Source of the DNA: Pseudomonadota bacterium
GTDB taxonomy: Bacteria > Pseudomonadota > Gammaproteobacteria > Steroidobacterales > Steroidobacteraceae
Length of the DNA: 64,000 nucleotides
Assembly (NCBI GenBank): GCA_023391815.1
Contig: JAEWAF010000043.1
Span: 186,001-250,000 of the forward strand
Reading direction: 5' to 3'
The number at the start of each line of letters is the position of its first letter. Within the stretch, counting starts at the first letter, position 1. This document shows positions 8,308-15,595 of this stretch, one piece after another. The translations under genes were made by a program, and so were the position numbers. The notes beneath the pieces were generated by a model. The model worked only from the letters and a program-made list of their open reading frames with translations. It was not told where the DNA came from and made no database searches.

Positions 8308-9261
8308 TTACTGCAGGGCCACTCGCAACTGGTCCGCCAGCGCCGCCGTGAAGCGTTCCCTACCCATCGCGTTCAAGTGATATCGATCGGGTTCGTAATC
8401 ATCCGGCGCGAGGTCCCGATCGGTCAGCGGAGTCAGAATCGGCACGCCCAATTCCCTGCCCAACTGCTGTAGCGCCGGCGTGAATTCCGCGGTCAATGGC
8501 GGCATCAACACGATGATCAGCTTGGCCCCGGCCGCATCCGTGATCGCGCGCATTGCAGTCAATCGCCGCCGTCCGACGGTGAGAATGTCATCGAGTTGTG
8601 GAGACGGCGCGCCGAGACCGCGAGTGATCAATCTCATCAGCTCCGGCATTGACGGCAAGAGCCGGCCGAGCACGTTTTTGCGAATCTCCTTGCGCAGAGC
8701 CCACAACGCACTGGTGTTCGCAAGGAACAAATCGGCGGTGCCGCTCGGAGTCAATTGGAGCGCTTGGCCCACATCGAGCGTGTCACGAGTCCGCATCAAA
8801 TAATGCGCGAACAATTCGGTACGCACGCCTGAGCCGATCAGATGGCGCGGCTCGAAACACACGACGAATGCGCTGGGTCGCGCGCCATCCGCCGTCAACC
8901 GCTTCATGCCGAAGTACCAGTCGTAGTACTGGGTCTGCTCCAGTCCGAAGCGAACGCCGCGCCAGCCGGGCTCGAGCGGCCCGTTGAGTCGCGCGACATC
9001 CACGCCTGCGATCAACAGGGAGTTGCCGACGATCAGCATCTGCCTGGGGTCGTGATTCGTGGCCGCGATGGCCTTCGCGGCATTCGCTTCGAGCCGGATT
9101 CTGCTCAGGGTGTTGCTCATCCCGGGCACGAGCACCCGTGCCGCGATCTCCGCGATCACACACAACGCGAGCACGGACATGAGCAATACTTTGCTCGCCC
9201 GGACCAGATCCGAGCGTGTGTTGCCCGCGACGGCCTCAGAACTGGAAGTAGATGAAAGCAT
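8308..9261 (-). CDS. Membrane-anchored SGNH-type O-acyltransferase/esterase, module 2
   Basis: 317 residues with an N-terminal membrane segment (about 22-45) and a periplasmic SGNH-like domain. Block I is MLIVGNSLLIAGV and block V is PDRYHLNAMGRERF, with the Asp-x-x-His pair. Its first 26 bases overlap the end of the MBOAT gene upstream, so the two are probably coupled. Function inferred as for module 1: periplasmic transfer or removal of an O-acyl group on the EPS. Architecture matches the module 1 SGNH protein but the sequences are clearly diverged, which suggests a different acceptor site rather than a recent duplication. Confidence 0.7.
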   Translation of the reverse strand: MLSSTSSSEAVAGNTRSDLVRASKVLLMSVLALCVIAEIAARVLVPGMSNTLSRIRLEANAAKAIAATNHDPRQMLIVGNSLLIAGVDVARLNGPLEPGWRGVRFGLEQTQYYDWYFGMKRLTADGARPSAFVVCFEPRHLIGSGVRTELFAHYLMRTRDTLDVGQALQLTPSGTADLFLANTSALWALRKEIRKNVLGRLLPSMPELMRLITRGLGAPSPQLDDILTVGRRRLTAMRAITDAAGAKLIIVLMPPLTAEFTPALQQLGRELGVPILTPLTDRDLAPDDYEPDRYHLNAMGRERFTAALADQLRVALQ

Positions 9262-10666
9262 TGGCGGAGCTTCCGGCGAAAATCAACGTCGCCAGCATCA
9301 GCGACATGGCCACTGCCACGCGTTTCATCGCGGGCAACCCTGCGAAGACATATTCCTCGTCACGCCGCTCGTTCAGCAGATCGAGTAGAAACATCGGCAA
9401 CGTGAAGGCGATCAGAAAGATGCCGGCCGTGCCGTACTCCGGGACCCATACGACGCGACCGATGCCGGACAACATGTGGAACGCCTCGCCCACGGAGCTT
9501 GCGCGAAAGAACACCCAGCTCAGACACACGAGGTGGAAAATAACAATCCGACTCAGCCACACCGACGCAAAGTCAGGCGGGCTCGGGGTTGCGCCCTGCT
9601 TCGTTTCGAGTCCAAGCATGCGCCGACCGAAACGTTCCACGGCAAGACCCGCGCCGTGGATCCCACCCCAGATCACGAAAGTCCAGTTGGCGCCATGCCA
9701 CAGGCCACCGAGCAGCATGGTGGTCATGAGATTGCGCTGAGTCTTGAGCTCCCCCTGCCGGTTGCCGCCGAGCGGAATGTATAGATAGTCGCGCAACCAG
9801 GTACTCAGACTGATGTGCCAGCGACGCCAGAAATCCTGCAAGCTGGTCGCGAGGTAAGGCTGTCTGAAGTTCACCATGAAATGGAACCCCATCAGCTGCG
9901 CCGAGCCGCGCGCAATGTCGCTGTAGCCGCTGAAGTCTCCGTAGATCTGCCACGCGAATGCGTAGGTCCCGATCGCGAGCACAGCCAGATTCGGCTCGCC
10001 CAACTTGCCATCGAACGCGGCGTCCGCGAGCAGCGCGCAGTTGTCGGCGATCACGACCTTCCGGAACAGGCCCATCGCGATCAGTTGCAGACCGCCGTAG
10101 AAACGCTCTATGTCGAACACGCGCGCGGCCTGCACTTGCGGCAACAGATGCGAGGGACGCTGGATCGGCCCCGCGATCAGGTGTGGGAACAAGCTGATGA
10201 ATAGCGCGTAGTCCACCAGCGAGTCCGCTGGCTTGAGCCGACGCTGATACACATCGACCATGTAGGCTACCGCCTGGAACGTATAAAAAGAAATGCCCGG
10301 CGGCAGCAGAATCTGCAACGTCGTGTCCGACACCGGCATGCCGAGCGTGGTCAGCAGCGAGCCGAACGAATCGATGAAGAAGTTGAAGTATTTGAAGAAT
10401 CCGAGAAAGCCCAGATTCAACCCCACCGAGACCATCAATGCCAGGCGTCGCTTGAAGGGATGATCGGAGCGATCGATCAGATGCGCGCACCAGTAGTCGA
10501 CCAGGGTCGAGATCAGAATCAGCCCGAGGAAACGCCAGTCCCACCAGCCGTAGAACAAGTAACTGGCGCACAGCAACAGCACATTCTGTCCGGCGCGTCG
10601 CAAACGCCAGTAGCACACGACCACGATCGTCAGAAACAGGAAATAGACCGGCGTATCGAAAAGCAT
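9236..10666 (-). CDS. MBOAT family membrane O-acyltransferase (AlgI-like), module 2
   Basis: 476-residue polytopic membrane protein with the family motifs RRWHISLSTWLRDYLYIPLGGNR (H284) and GGLWHGANWTF (H324). Many residues are shared with module 1 (for example GISFYTFQ, FAWQIYGDFSGYS against FAFQIYGDFSGYS), so they are paralogues. It is the first gene of a unit MBOAT-SGNH-uxs. The 266 bases upstream hold an unusual set of repeats and a hairpin, described separately. Expected role: carrying acyl groups across the inner membrane to the coupled SGNH protein. Confidence 0.88.
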   Translation of the reverse strand: MLFDTPVYFLFLTIVVVCYWRLRRAGQNVLLLCASYLFYGWWDWRFLGLILISTLVDYWCAHLIDRSDHPFKRRLALMVSVGLNLGFLGFFKYFNFFIDSFGSLLTTLGMPVSDTTLQILLPPGISFYTFQAVAYMVDVYQRRLKPADSLVDYALFISLFPHLIAGPIQRPSHLLPQVQAARVFDIERFYGGLQLIAMGLFRKVVIADNCALLADAAFDGKLGEPNLAVLAIGTYAFAWQIYGDFSGYSDIARGSAQLMGFHFMVNFRQPYLATSLQDFWRRWHISLSTWLRDYLYIPLGGNRQGELKTQRNLMTTMLLGGLWHGANWTFVIWGGIHGAGLAVERFGRRMLGLETKQGATPSPPDFASVWLSRIVIFHLVCLSWVFFRASSVGEAFHMLSGIGRVVWVPEYGTAGIFLIAFTLPMFLLDLLNERRDEEYVFAGLPAMKRVAVAMSLMLATLIFAGSSANAFIYFQF

Positions 10667-10811
10667 GTAGGGCGCCTGCTGAGCCGCTGAGCTCGCCGGG
10701 ACGATCGAGAACTCTCATCGACGAAACTACCCGGCTGACTGTGTCGCACAGATGAGCGTGCGTTGGGTACCGTACCCGGGGCAAACCAGCGCGCGCCCGT
10801 CGCTGGCGCGA

Positions 10812-10843
10812 TTGTGATTTCGTCGTTGTGATTTTCTTGTGAT
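10812..10843. repeat. Three direct repeats of TTGTGAT upstream of MBOAT module 2
   Basis: TTGTGAT occurs at 10812-10818, 10826-10832 and 10837-10843, each followed by T-rich bases and a C. Spacings are 14 and 11 bases. The AT-rich stretch stands out in a GC-rich intergenic region and could be a regulator-binding array or A/T-rich promoter DNA for the minus-strand MBOAT gene that starts at 10666. Confidence 0.45.
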
Positions 10844-10847
10844 ATTT

Positions 10848-10874
10848 CCCCGGGAGTTGGGGGATCTCCCGGGG
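10848..10874. repeat. Perfect 9-bp inverted repeat (hairpin)
   Basis: CCCCGGGAG (10848-10856) and CTCCCGGGG (10866-10874) form a perfect GC-rich stem with a 9-base loop. It lies 60 bases past the stop of the minus-strand GT4 gene. In that direction it is followed by A-rich rather than T-rich sequence, so it is not a classical intrinsic terminator, though it may still stop or stabilise transcripts. Confidence 0.5.
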
Positions 10875-10909
10875 CTGCGATCAGATCGTCTGCTGCGATC
10901 AGATCGTCT
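10874..10909. repeat. Two perfect 18-bp tandem repeats, each containing a palindrome
   Basis: GCTGCGATCAGATCGTCT is present twice head to tail (10874-10891 and 10892-10909). Each copy contains CGATC-A-GATCG, an inverted repeat with a one-base centre (10878-10888 and 10896-10906). Two identical palindromes 18 bases apart look like a double operator. They lie between the GT4 gene and the MBOAT module 2 promoter region. Confidence 0.55.
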
Positions 10910-10932
10910 GCATCGACACGAGCTGCTCGAGA

Positions 10933-12165
10933 TCAACCCGCCGAGGGGCTCGGCGCCACTCGCGAGGTCGCATCCATCGGCTCCAGCCGCAACACTTCGG
11001 CGTACACCGCCATGGTCTTCTCGATGGTGGTCCTCATGCTGAAGTGAGTCGCCATTCGTTCATAACCTTGCTTGCCGATCCGCGCCGCGTACTCCGGATC
11101 GCTCAAAAAGCGATCGATCGCATCGGCGAGGTCGCGAGGCTTGCCGGGATCGACCAGCAAGCCGCTCTCGCCGCTCACCACCACTTCGGCCGGTCCGCCG
11201 ATGGTCGTCGAGATCAGCGGCTTGGAGCGCGACATCGCCTCCAGCGTGACGATGCCGAAGGGCTCGGGTGTGATCGATGTGTGAGTGACCACATCCATCA
11301 GCTCCATGTAGTCGATGGCATTGCGCTGAAAGCCGGTCAGTACGATGTTGCCGGTGACCCCGAGCTCGCGCGCAATGCTGTCGATGCGCTCGCCATAGGC
11401 GCGATCCGCATGACCGCAGGCTCCGACCAGCAGACAGCGCAACTCGGGATATTTGTTTTTCAGGATCGCGGTCGCGCGCACCAGCGTCTCCTGCCCTTTC
11501 CACTCGCGAATATTGCCGACCACGCCGATGATCGGCACGCCGTCGGGGATGTCGTGCTTGCGGCGCAGCTGCTCGGGCGTTTCCTTCAGCTGATAGCGGC
11601 TTAGATCGATGCCGTTGTGAATCACCTGGATGTTCGGATAGTCGATGCCGTGGGCTCGCATGCTCGAATGAACCGCGTGCGAGACGCACAGAATGCGGTC
11701 GAGCCGCTGGCCGAAGTAACGAGAGATCCGCGAATAGCTCTGATTGATGCCCATCTCATGAGTGATGCAGGGGGTGCCCGTCAGCCGAGCGGCCAGCATC
11801 CAGGCGTGATTGCGCGTCATCGAGTTGTTGAGGTTGATCAGATCGACCGGATGCTCGCGCAGGTAACGTGCGTACACCCGAGCTTGCGCAAACAAGCCAC
11901 GTTCCAGATTGATCAGCCGCTTCACCGGGCCCAGCATGCGGTTCAGCGCGGTCGAGCCGAATTCGAACGGCGGCAGATTGTCGAACATGACGACTTCCGC
12001 GCCCGCTTCCTTGAAAGTGTCGATGAGATAGTTGTCGCGATGGAAGCCGACGATCGGCTGATAGCGGGAACGGTCCAGGCCGCGCACCAGATCGAGCAGG
12101 ACGAAGTAGGAGCCGCCGACGGTCCCGTCCCGGTTGCCTTCGATGAAAAGAATGCGCTTCGCCAT
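10933..12165 (-). CDS. Glycosyltransferase family 4
   Basis: 410 residues. The N-terminus KRILFIEGNRDGTVGGSYFVL has the GG donor loop of GT4 enzymes. The second domain shows IIGVVGNIREWKGQETLVRA and the E-x7-E motif EPFGIVTLE. Expected to add one sugar to the lipid-linked repeat unit on the cytoplasmic side. It is monocistronic on the minus strand and divergent from the hydrolase operon, with 302 bases between. A 7-bp hairpin (CGCGGGC 12182-12188 / GCCCGCG 12201-12207) lies just upstream and may be in its leader. Confidence 0.87.
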   Translation of the reverse strand: MAKRILFIEGNRDGTVGGSYFVLLDLVRGLDRSRYQPIVGFHRDNYLIDTFKEAGAEVVMFDNLPPFEFGSTALNRMLGPVKRLINLERGLFAQARVYARYLREHPVDLINLNNSMTRNHAWMLAARLTGTPCITHEMGINQSYSRISRYFGQRLDRILCVSHAVHSSMRAHGIDYPNIQVIHNGIDLSRYQLKETPEQLRRKHDIPDGVPIIGVVGNIREWKGQETLVRATAILKNKYPELRCLLVGACGHADRAYGERIDSIARELGVTGNIVLTGFQRNAIDYMELMDVVTHTSITPEPFGIVTLEAMSRSKPLISTTIGGPAEVVVSGESGLLVDPGKPRDLADAIDRFLSDPEYAARIGKQGYERMATHFSMRTTIEKTMAVYAEVLRLEPMDATSRVAPSPSAG

Positions 12166-12467
12166 AGTTCCTCTTGCAATCCGCGGGCGAGGTTACCGAG
12201 GCCCGCGACCAACGGCTGACTCTATCCGCTTCCGCCCCGACGCGGCTGTGAGGCACGCCCCACCACGATCGGCGGATGTGTATAGCCGTCCGACGGTCTT
12301 TCGGGCGCTACCGTCGGCCGGCTCGGTGCGCTAGCGTAATTGAGCCTCCCCCGGCGGACCATCGGAGTTTCGGGTATGCCGGAGAGCTCCCGACTGCGAA
12401 CCAGACGACACAATGAGACCGGCCGCCCAGGTATGATTCGCGGTCTTCAACTGCCCGAATCACGCGC
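12166..12467. promoter_or_regulatory. Divergent intergenic region, GT4 versus hydrolase operon
   Basis: 302 bases without a credible gene. A TATGAT at 12432-12437, 31 bases before the GTG start of the hydrolase gene, is the best -10 candidate. No matching -35 is clear. On the GT4 side there is the hairpin 12182-12207. The rest shows no structure that I can support. Confidence 0.35.
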
Positions 12468-13361
12468 GTGACCGAGACACCCTTCTTTTTCGCCCGCGAG
12501 GATGCCCGGCTGTTCGGCATCCTGCATTCACCCCAAGGCGCGGCCAAGCCGCTCGCCTTCGTCATGAGCCATCCGTTCGGTGAGGAAAAACTCTGGAGCC
12601 ACCGGGTGTTCGTCAGTTGCGCTCGGGCCCTGGCTGCGCAGGGCCACGCGGTACTGCGTTTCGACTACGTCGGCGCGGGCGACAGCAGCGGCATGAGCGC
12701 GGACACCAGCCTCGAATCACACCGCGCCGACCTGCAGGCCGCGCTCGGCACGCTCGATCAGCGCGTGCCCGGCATTCGGCAGATCGGGCTGATCGGCTTG
12801 CGCCTCGGCGCAACCTTCGCGGCGCTCCTGGCCGAATTGAACGCCGAACGCCAACTCTCTGCCCGGCTGCGAGGCGCGCCGCTGGTGTTGTGGGATCCGA
12901 TCCTCGACGGGGATGCCTATTTCCAGGAGTTGCTGCGTTCCAATCTGAGCACGCAACTGGCGGTCTACGGCAAGGTCGTCGAGAACCGCGAAGTGCTCAC
13001 CGCGCGCATTCGTGCCGGCGGCAGTGTGAACGTCGACGGTTATGAAATCGGCAAGGAGCTGCTCGAGAGCTGCGGCGTGAGTACTTTGCTCACAACCGAA
13101 AACAAAGGCCACGACGGTCCTGTGTTGGTCGTCCAGATCGCCGCGAGCGAAGCGCAGAAAGAGCGCGCCGACCTGAAAGCGCTCGCCTCGAGCTATGCCC
13201 ATGGCACGCTGTCGCGAGCCGCCGAGCAACCGTTCTGGCGTGAGATCAAACCCTTCTACCCACGAGCAAACCAGTTGCAGGAGCTGACGCTGCGGTGGCT
13301 GGACGAAGTCACGGGCACTGCCTCGGCGGCGCCGCTCGAAACCGCCGCCGCCGGCGGCTGA
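12468..13361 (+). CDS. Alpha/beta hydrolase, exosortase A system-associated (hydrolase 2 type)
   Basis: 297 residues from a GTG start. The family signature region reads FVMSHPFGEEKLWSHRVFVSCARALAAQGHAVLRFDYVGAGDSSG, an alpha/beta hydrolase core with a DYxGxGDS turn. The nucleophile elbow is replaced by GLRLGATFA, which has no serine in the expected G-x-S-x-G place, as happens in several exosortase-associated hydrolases. Role unknown; such genes occur with XrtA EPS clusters. It heads a four-gene plus-strand unit. Hydrolase type 1 versus 2 is decided from the N-terminal motif only. Confidence 0.75.
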   Translation: MTETPFFFAREDARLFGILHSPQGAAKPLAFVMSHPFGEEKLWSHRVFVSCARALAAQGHAVLRFDYVGAGDSSGMSADTSLESHRADLQAALGTLDQRVPGIRQIGLIGLRLGATFAALLAELNAERQLSARLRGAPLVLWDPILDGDAYFQELLRSNLSTQLAVYGKVVENREVLTARIRAGGSVNVDGYEIGKELLESCGVSTLLTTENKGHDGPVLVVQIAASEAQKERADLKALASSYAHGTLSRAAEQPFWREIKPFYPRANQLQELTLRWLDEVTGTASAAPLETAAAGG

Positions 13362-13371
13362 TGCGATCACA

Positions 13372-14346
13372 ATGAATTCGACAGGACGCTCCAGGATGCA
13401 ACAGCCCGGTGACATCAGCCCGGTCACATTCACCAGCAGCGAAGGCCATACCCTGTTCGGCACGCTGCACGTGCCGACTCGGGCGCGGGAGGATTTGCCG
13501 GTCATCGTGCTGCTCTCGCCCGGCGTAAAGATGCGCGTCGGCCCGGGCCGCTTGTATGTGCCGCTGACCGACTCGCTGGTGGAAATGGGCTATCGGGTGT
13601 TCCGTTTCGACTTCTACGGCCTCGGCGATTCCTCGGGCGAGTTGCAGGAAACCATGCTGGCCGATGTTTATAACAACATCGAAGTGGGCCGCTACGTTGC
13701 CGACTCGCGCAGCGCCCTGCAATGGTTGCGTCAGAACACGGGCGCGAAGAAGTTCATTCTCGGCGGCCTGTGCGGAGGCGCGATCACAGCGCTGCTGACT
13801 GCGGAGCGCGAGCCCGACGTCGAGGGTTTGTTGTCGCTGGGCATGACTGTTACGTTGGCCAGCAACGCCGCGACCCCGGCAAAATATCTGACTCGCGCAC
13901 AGCTGGATTCGCGGCGGCAGGGCTACTACCGTCGTCTGCTGCAACCGAAGTCCTGGTGGCGCCTGCTCACGTTCCAGAGCGAATACGGCGTGATCTGGCG
14001 CTCGATGAAACGACTCGTCGTGAAGGAAAAGCCGGCGCAGGCCGCGCCGGTCGCCGCCACCGCCGAACAGCGTGGCAATGCCAATCCGCTGTTCCCGCCA
14101 GCCTTCTTCGCCTTCCTCAAACGTGGCGGCCGCGCGCTGATGTTGTTCAGTGAAAAGGACCGGTTGCAGTCCGAGTACGAAGAAAAGTTCGCCGCGCCGT
14201 TCGCCGAACAATTGCAGCCTTACCTGCCTCAGCTGCAGCAGCACATCGTGGCCGAAGCCAACCACGTGCTGTCGTTCACGCCCTGGCAGAAAGAAATGGT
14301 CGCGGTGAGCCGCGGCTGGCTGCAGAGCCTGCACGGAGCGAAGTGA
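13372..14346 (+). CDS. Alpha/beta hydrolase, exosortase A system-associated (hydrolase 1 type)
   Basis: 324 residues. It begins with SSEGHTLFGTLHVP and VIVLLSPGVKMRVGPGRLYVPLTDSLVEMGYRVFRFDFYGLGDSSGE, the pattern of exosortase-associated hydrolase 1. The elbow reads LGGLCGGAIT, with cysteine in the nucleophile position (G-x-C-x-G). That is unusual but known in dienelactone-hydrolase-like enzymes. ATG 13372 is the longest frame. The internal ATG at 13396, with AGGA 9 bases upstream, is at least as likely a start. It lies 10 bases after the first hydrolase and overlaps the next gene region, so they form one operon. Substrate unknown. Confidence 0.75.
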   Translation: MNSTGRSRMQQPGDISPVTFTSSEGHTLFGTLHVPTRAREDLPVIVLLSPGVKMRVGPGRLYVPLTDSLVEMGYRVFRFDFYGLGDSSGELQETMLADVYNNIEVGRYVADSRSALQWLRQNTGAKKFILGGLCGGAITALLTAEREPDVEGLLSLGMTVTLASNAATPAKYLTRAQLDSRRQGYYRRLLQPKSWWRLLTFQSEYGVIWRSMKRLVVKEKPAQAAPVAATAEQRGNANPLFPPAFFAFLKRGGRALMLFSEKDRLQSEYEEKFAAPFAEQLQPYLPQLQQHIVAEANHVLSFTPWQKEMVAVSRGWLQSLHGAK

Positions 14347-14348
14347 GC

Positions 14349-14786
14349 ATGAGCGACGCTCCCGATTATCAACTCGATCACGTCTGCCTCGCCGTGCGGA
14401 AAATCGCTCCGGCGCGCGCGGTGCTCGAGAAGACGTTGGGCTACACGGCCCGGACCGAGGTCGTCACCAACACGCGGCAGCAAGTGAACGTGCAGTTCAT
14501 GCGCAAGGCCGGCTCCATCGATATCAAACTGATCGAGCCGTCGTCGCTGTCCTCGCCGCTGGTGGACTTCATCAAGGAGCGCGGCGGCGGATTGCACCAC
14601 CTGGCGTTCAAGACTCAGCAGGTCGCGGCCGGCGTGCAGGATCTCGAATCCAAGGGCGCCCGCGTGCTCGCCGCGCCGCAGCCCGGCGAAGCGTTCGATG
14701 AAGCCGAGATCGCCTTTGCCTTTCTCGGCGCCGGCTTGAACATTGAGCTCATCGACACCGACCGTCGCCGCCTCGAAAAACCCTAG
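14349..14786 (+). CDS. VOC-superfamily enzyme (glyoxalase/methylmalonyl-CoA epimerase-like)
   Basis: 145 residues, the usual length of a two-module vicinal-oxygen-chelate protein. Putative metal ligands are His in YQLDHVCLAVR, a His in GGGLHHLAFKT, and Glu in LNIELIDTD. This spacing resembles methylmalonyl-CoA epimerase. The ATG at 14349 is preferred; a GTG at 14343 inside the hydrolase stop is the alternative. It is not a usual EPS gene. Its place between acyl-handling hydrolases and a glycosyltransferase suggests action on an acyl-CoA or a keto-sugar intermediate, but this is inference. Confidence 0.72.
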   Translation: MSDAPDYQLDHVCLAVRKIAPARAVLEKTLGYTARTEVVTNTRQQVNVQFMRKAGSIDIKLIEPSSLSSPLVDFIKERGGGLHHLAFKTQQVAAGVQDLESKGARVLAAPQPGEAFDEAEIAFAFLGAGLNIELIDTDRRRLEKP

Positions 14787-14793
14787 CGAGACC

Positions 14794-15591
14794 ATGGCCG
14801 ACCTCCAGTCCTCGATCCTGTTCCGGGCCGCGAAGAACTATCGCGAGTACCGGCGGCTGCGTCGCTTGCGCAATCAGCCGCTCTCGGTGGCCCCGCAAAC
14901 CTATCCTGCCTACGTCATCAATCTGGAGCGCAGTCCGGAGCGCCGGCTCTATATCACGAGTCATTTGCGCAGCCTCGGCATCGAGCCCACCGTCGTGCCG
15001 GCGTTCGATGGCAAGAAACTGCTCCTGGAGGAAGTGATTCGGGACGGTCGTTACAACGACGAGGTCTCCCGGCGCAGCTTCGATCGTTCACTCTCGATGG
15101 CCGAGATCGGCTGCGGACTGAGCCATCTCTCGATCTATCAACGCATGGTTCGCGACGGCACGCCGTATGCGCTCGTCAGCGAGGATGACGCGCAGTTCGG
15201 CCCCGACGCTCGCGAACGCATCGAGGCCGCGCTCAAGGCCGCTCCGGCGGACTGGAGCGTGATTCAGTTGCGTTTCGATTGCCGCCACTTCGAGCCGCCC
15301 GTGGACGGACTGGTGCGATTCAAGTTCGGCGACTCCCTGCCCGTCGCCGCGACGGCTTATCTGATCAGTCAGCGCGCCGCGCGCGTGCTCGCGGAAAACG
15401 CCCTGCCCATCCGCTATCCGGCGGACTCACTGCTCGGCCGCGTCGATCAATGGGGCTTGCAGGCACACGGCGTGTGGCCGGAGCTGGTGGGCGTGAACAA
15501 CGTGTTCCCCTCGGCGATTCAGGGCAATCGCAATTCGCGCTTCCGCGCCTCCAACTTCGTGAAGAACCTGTTGCTGAAAGTGTTCGGCTGA
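14794..15591 (+). CDS. Glycosyltransferase family 25 (LPS-type)
   Basis: 265 residues. Shows the GT25 pattern YVINLERSPERRLYI near residue 42, then EIGCGLSHLSIYQRMV and ALVSEDDAQF, which holds the acidic metal-binding cluster. GT25 enzymes transfer galactose or glucose in LPS and EPS assembly. The start ATG 14794 lies 7 bases after the VOC stop. The gene ends 4 bases before the stop of the convergent flippase gene. Homology begins well inside, so the first 35 residues are lineage-specific. Confidence 0.85.
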   Translation: MADLQSSILFRAAKNYREYRRLRRLRNQPLSVAPQTYPAYVINLERSPERRLYITSHLRSLGIEPTVVPAFDGKKLLLEEVIRDGRYNDEVSRRSFDRSLSMAEIGCGLSHLSIYQRMVRDGTPYALVSEDDAQFGPDARERIEAALKAAPADWSVIQLRFDCRHFEPPVDGLVRFKFGDSLPVAATAYLISQRAARVLAENALPIRYPADSLLGRVDQWGLQAHGVWPELVGVNNVFPSAIQGNRNSRFRASNFVKNLLLKVFG

Positions 15592-15595
15592 GTTT

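Noticed and set aside
10848..10874. Hairpin as intrinsic terminator of the GT4 gene
   Set aside because: A-rich, not T-rich, on the transcript side, so not called a terminator.
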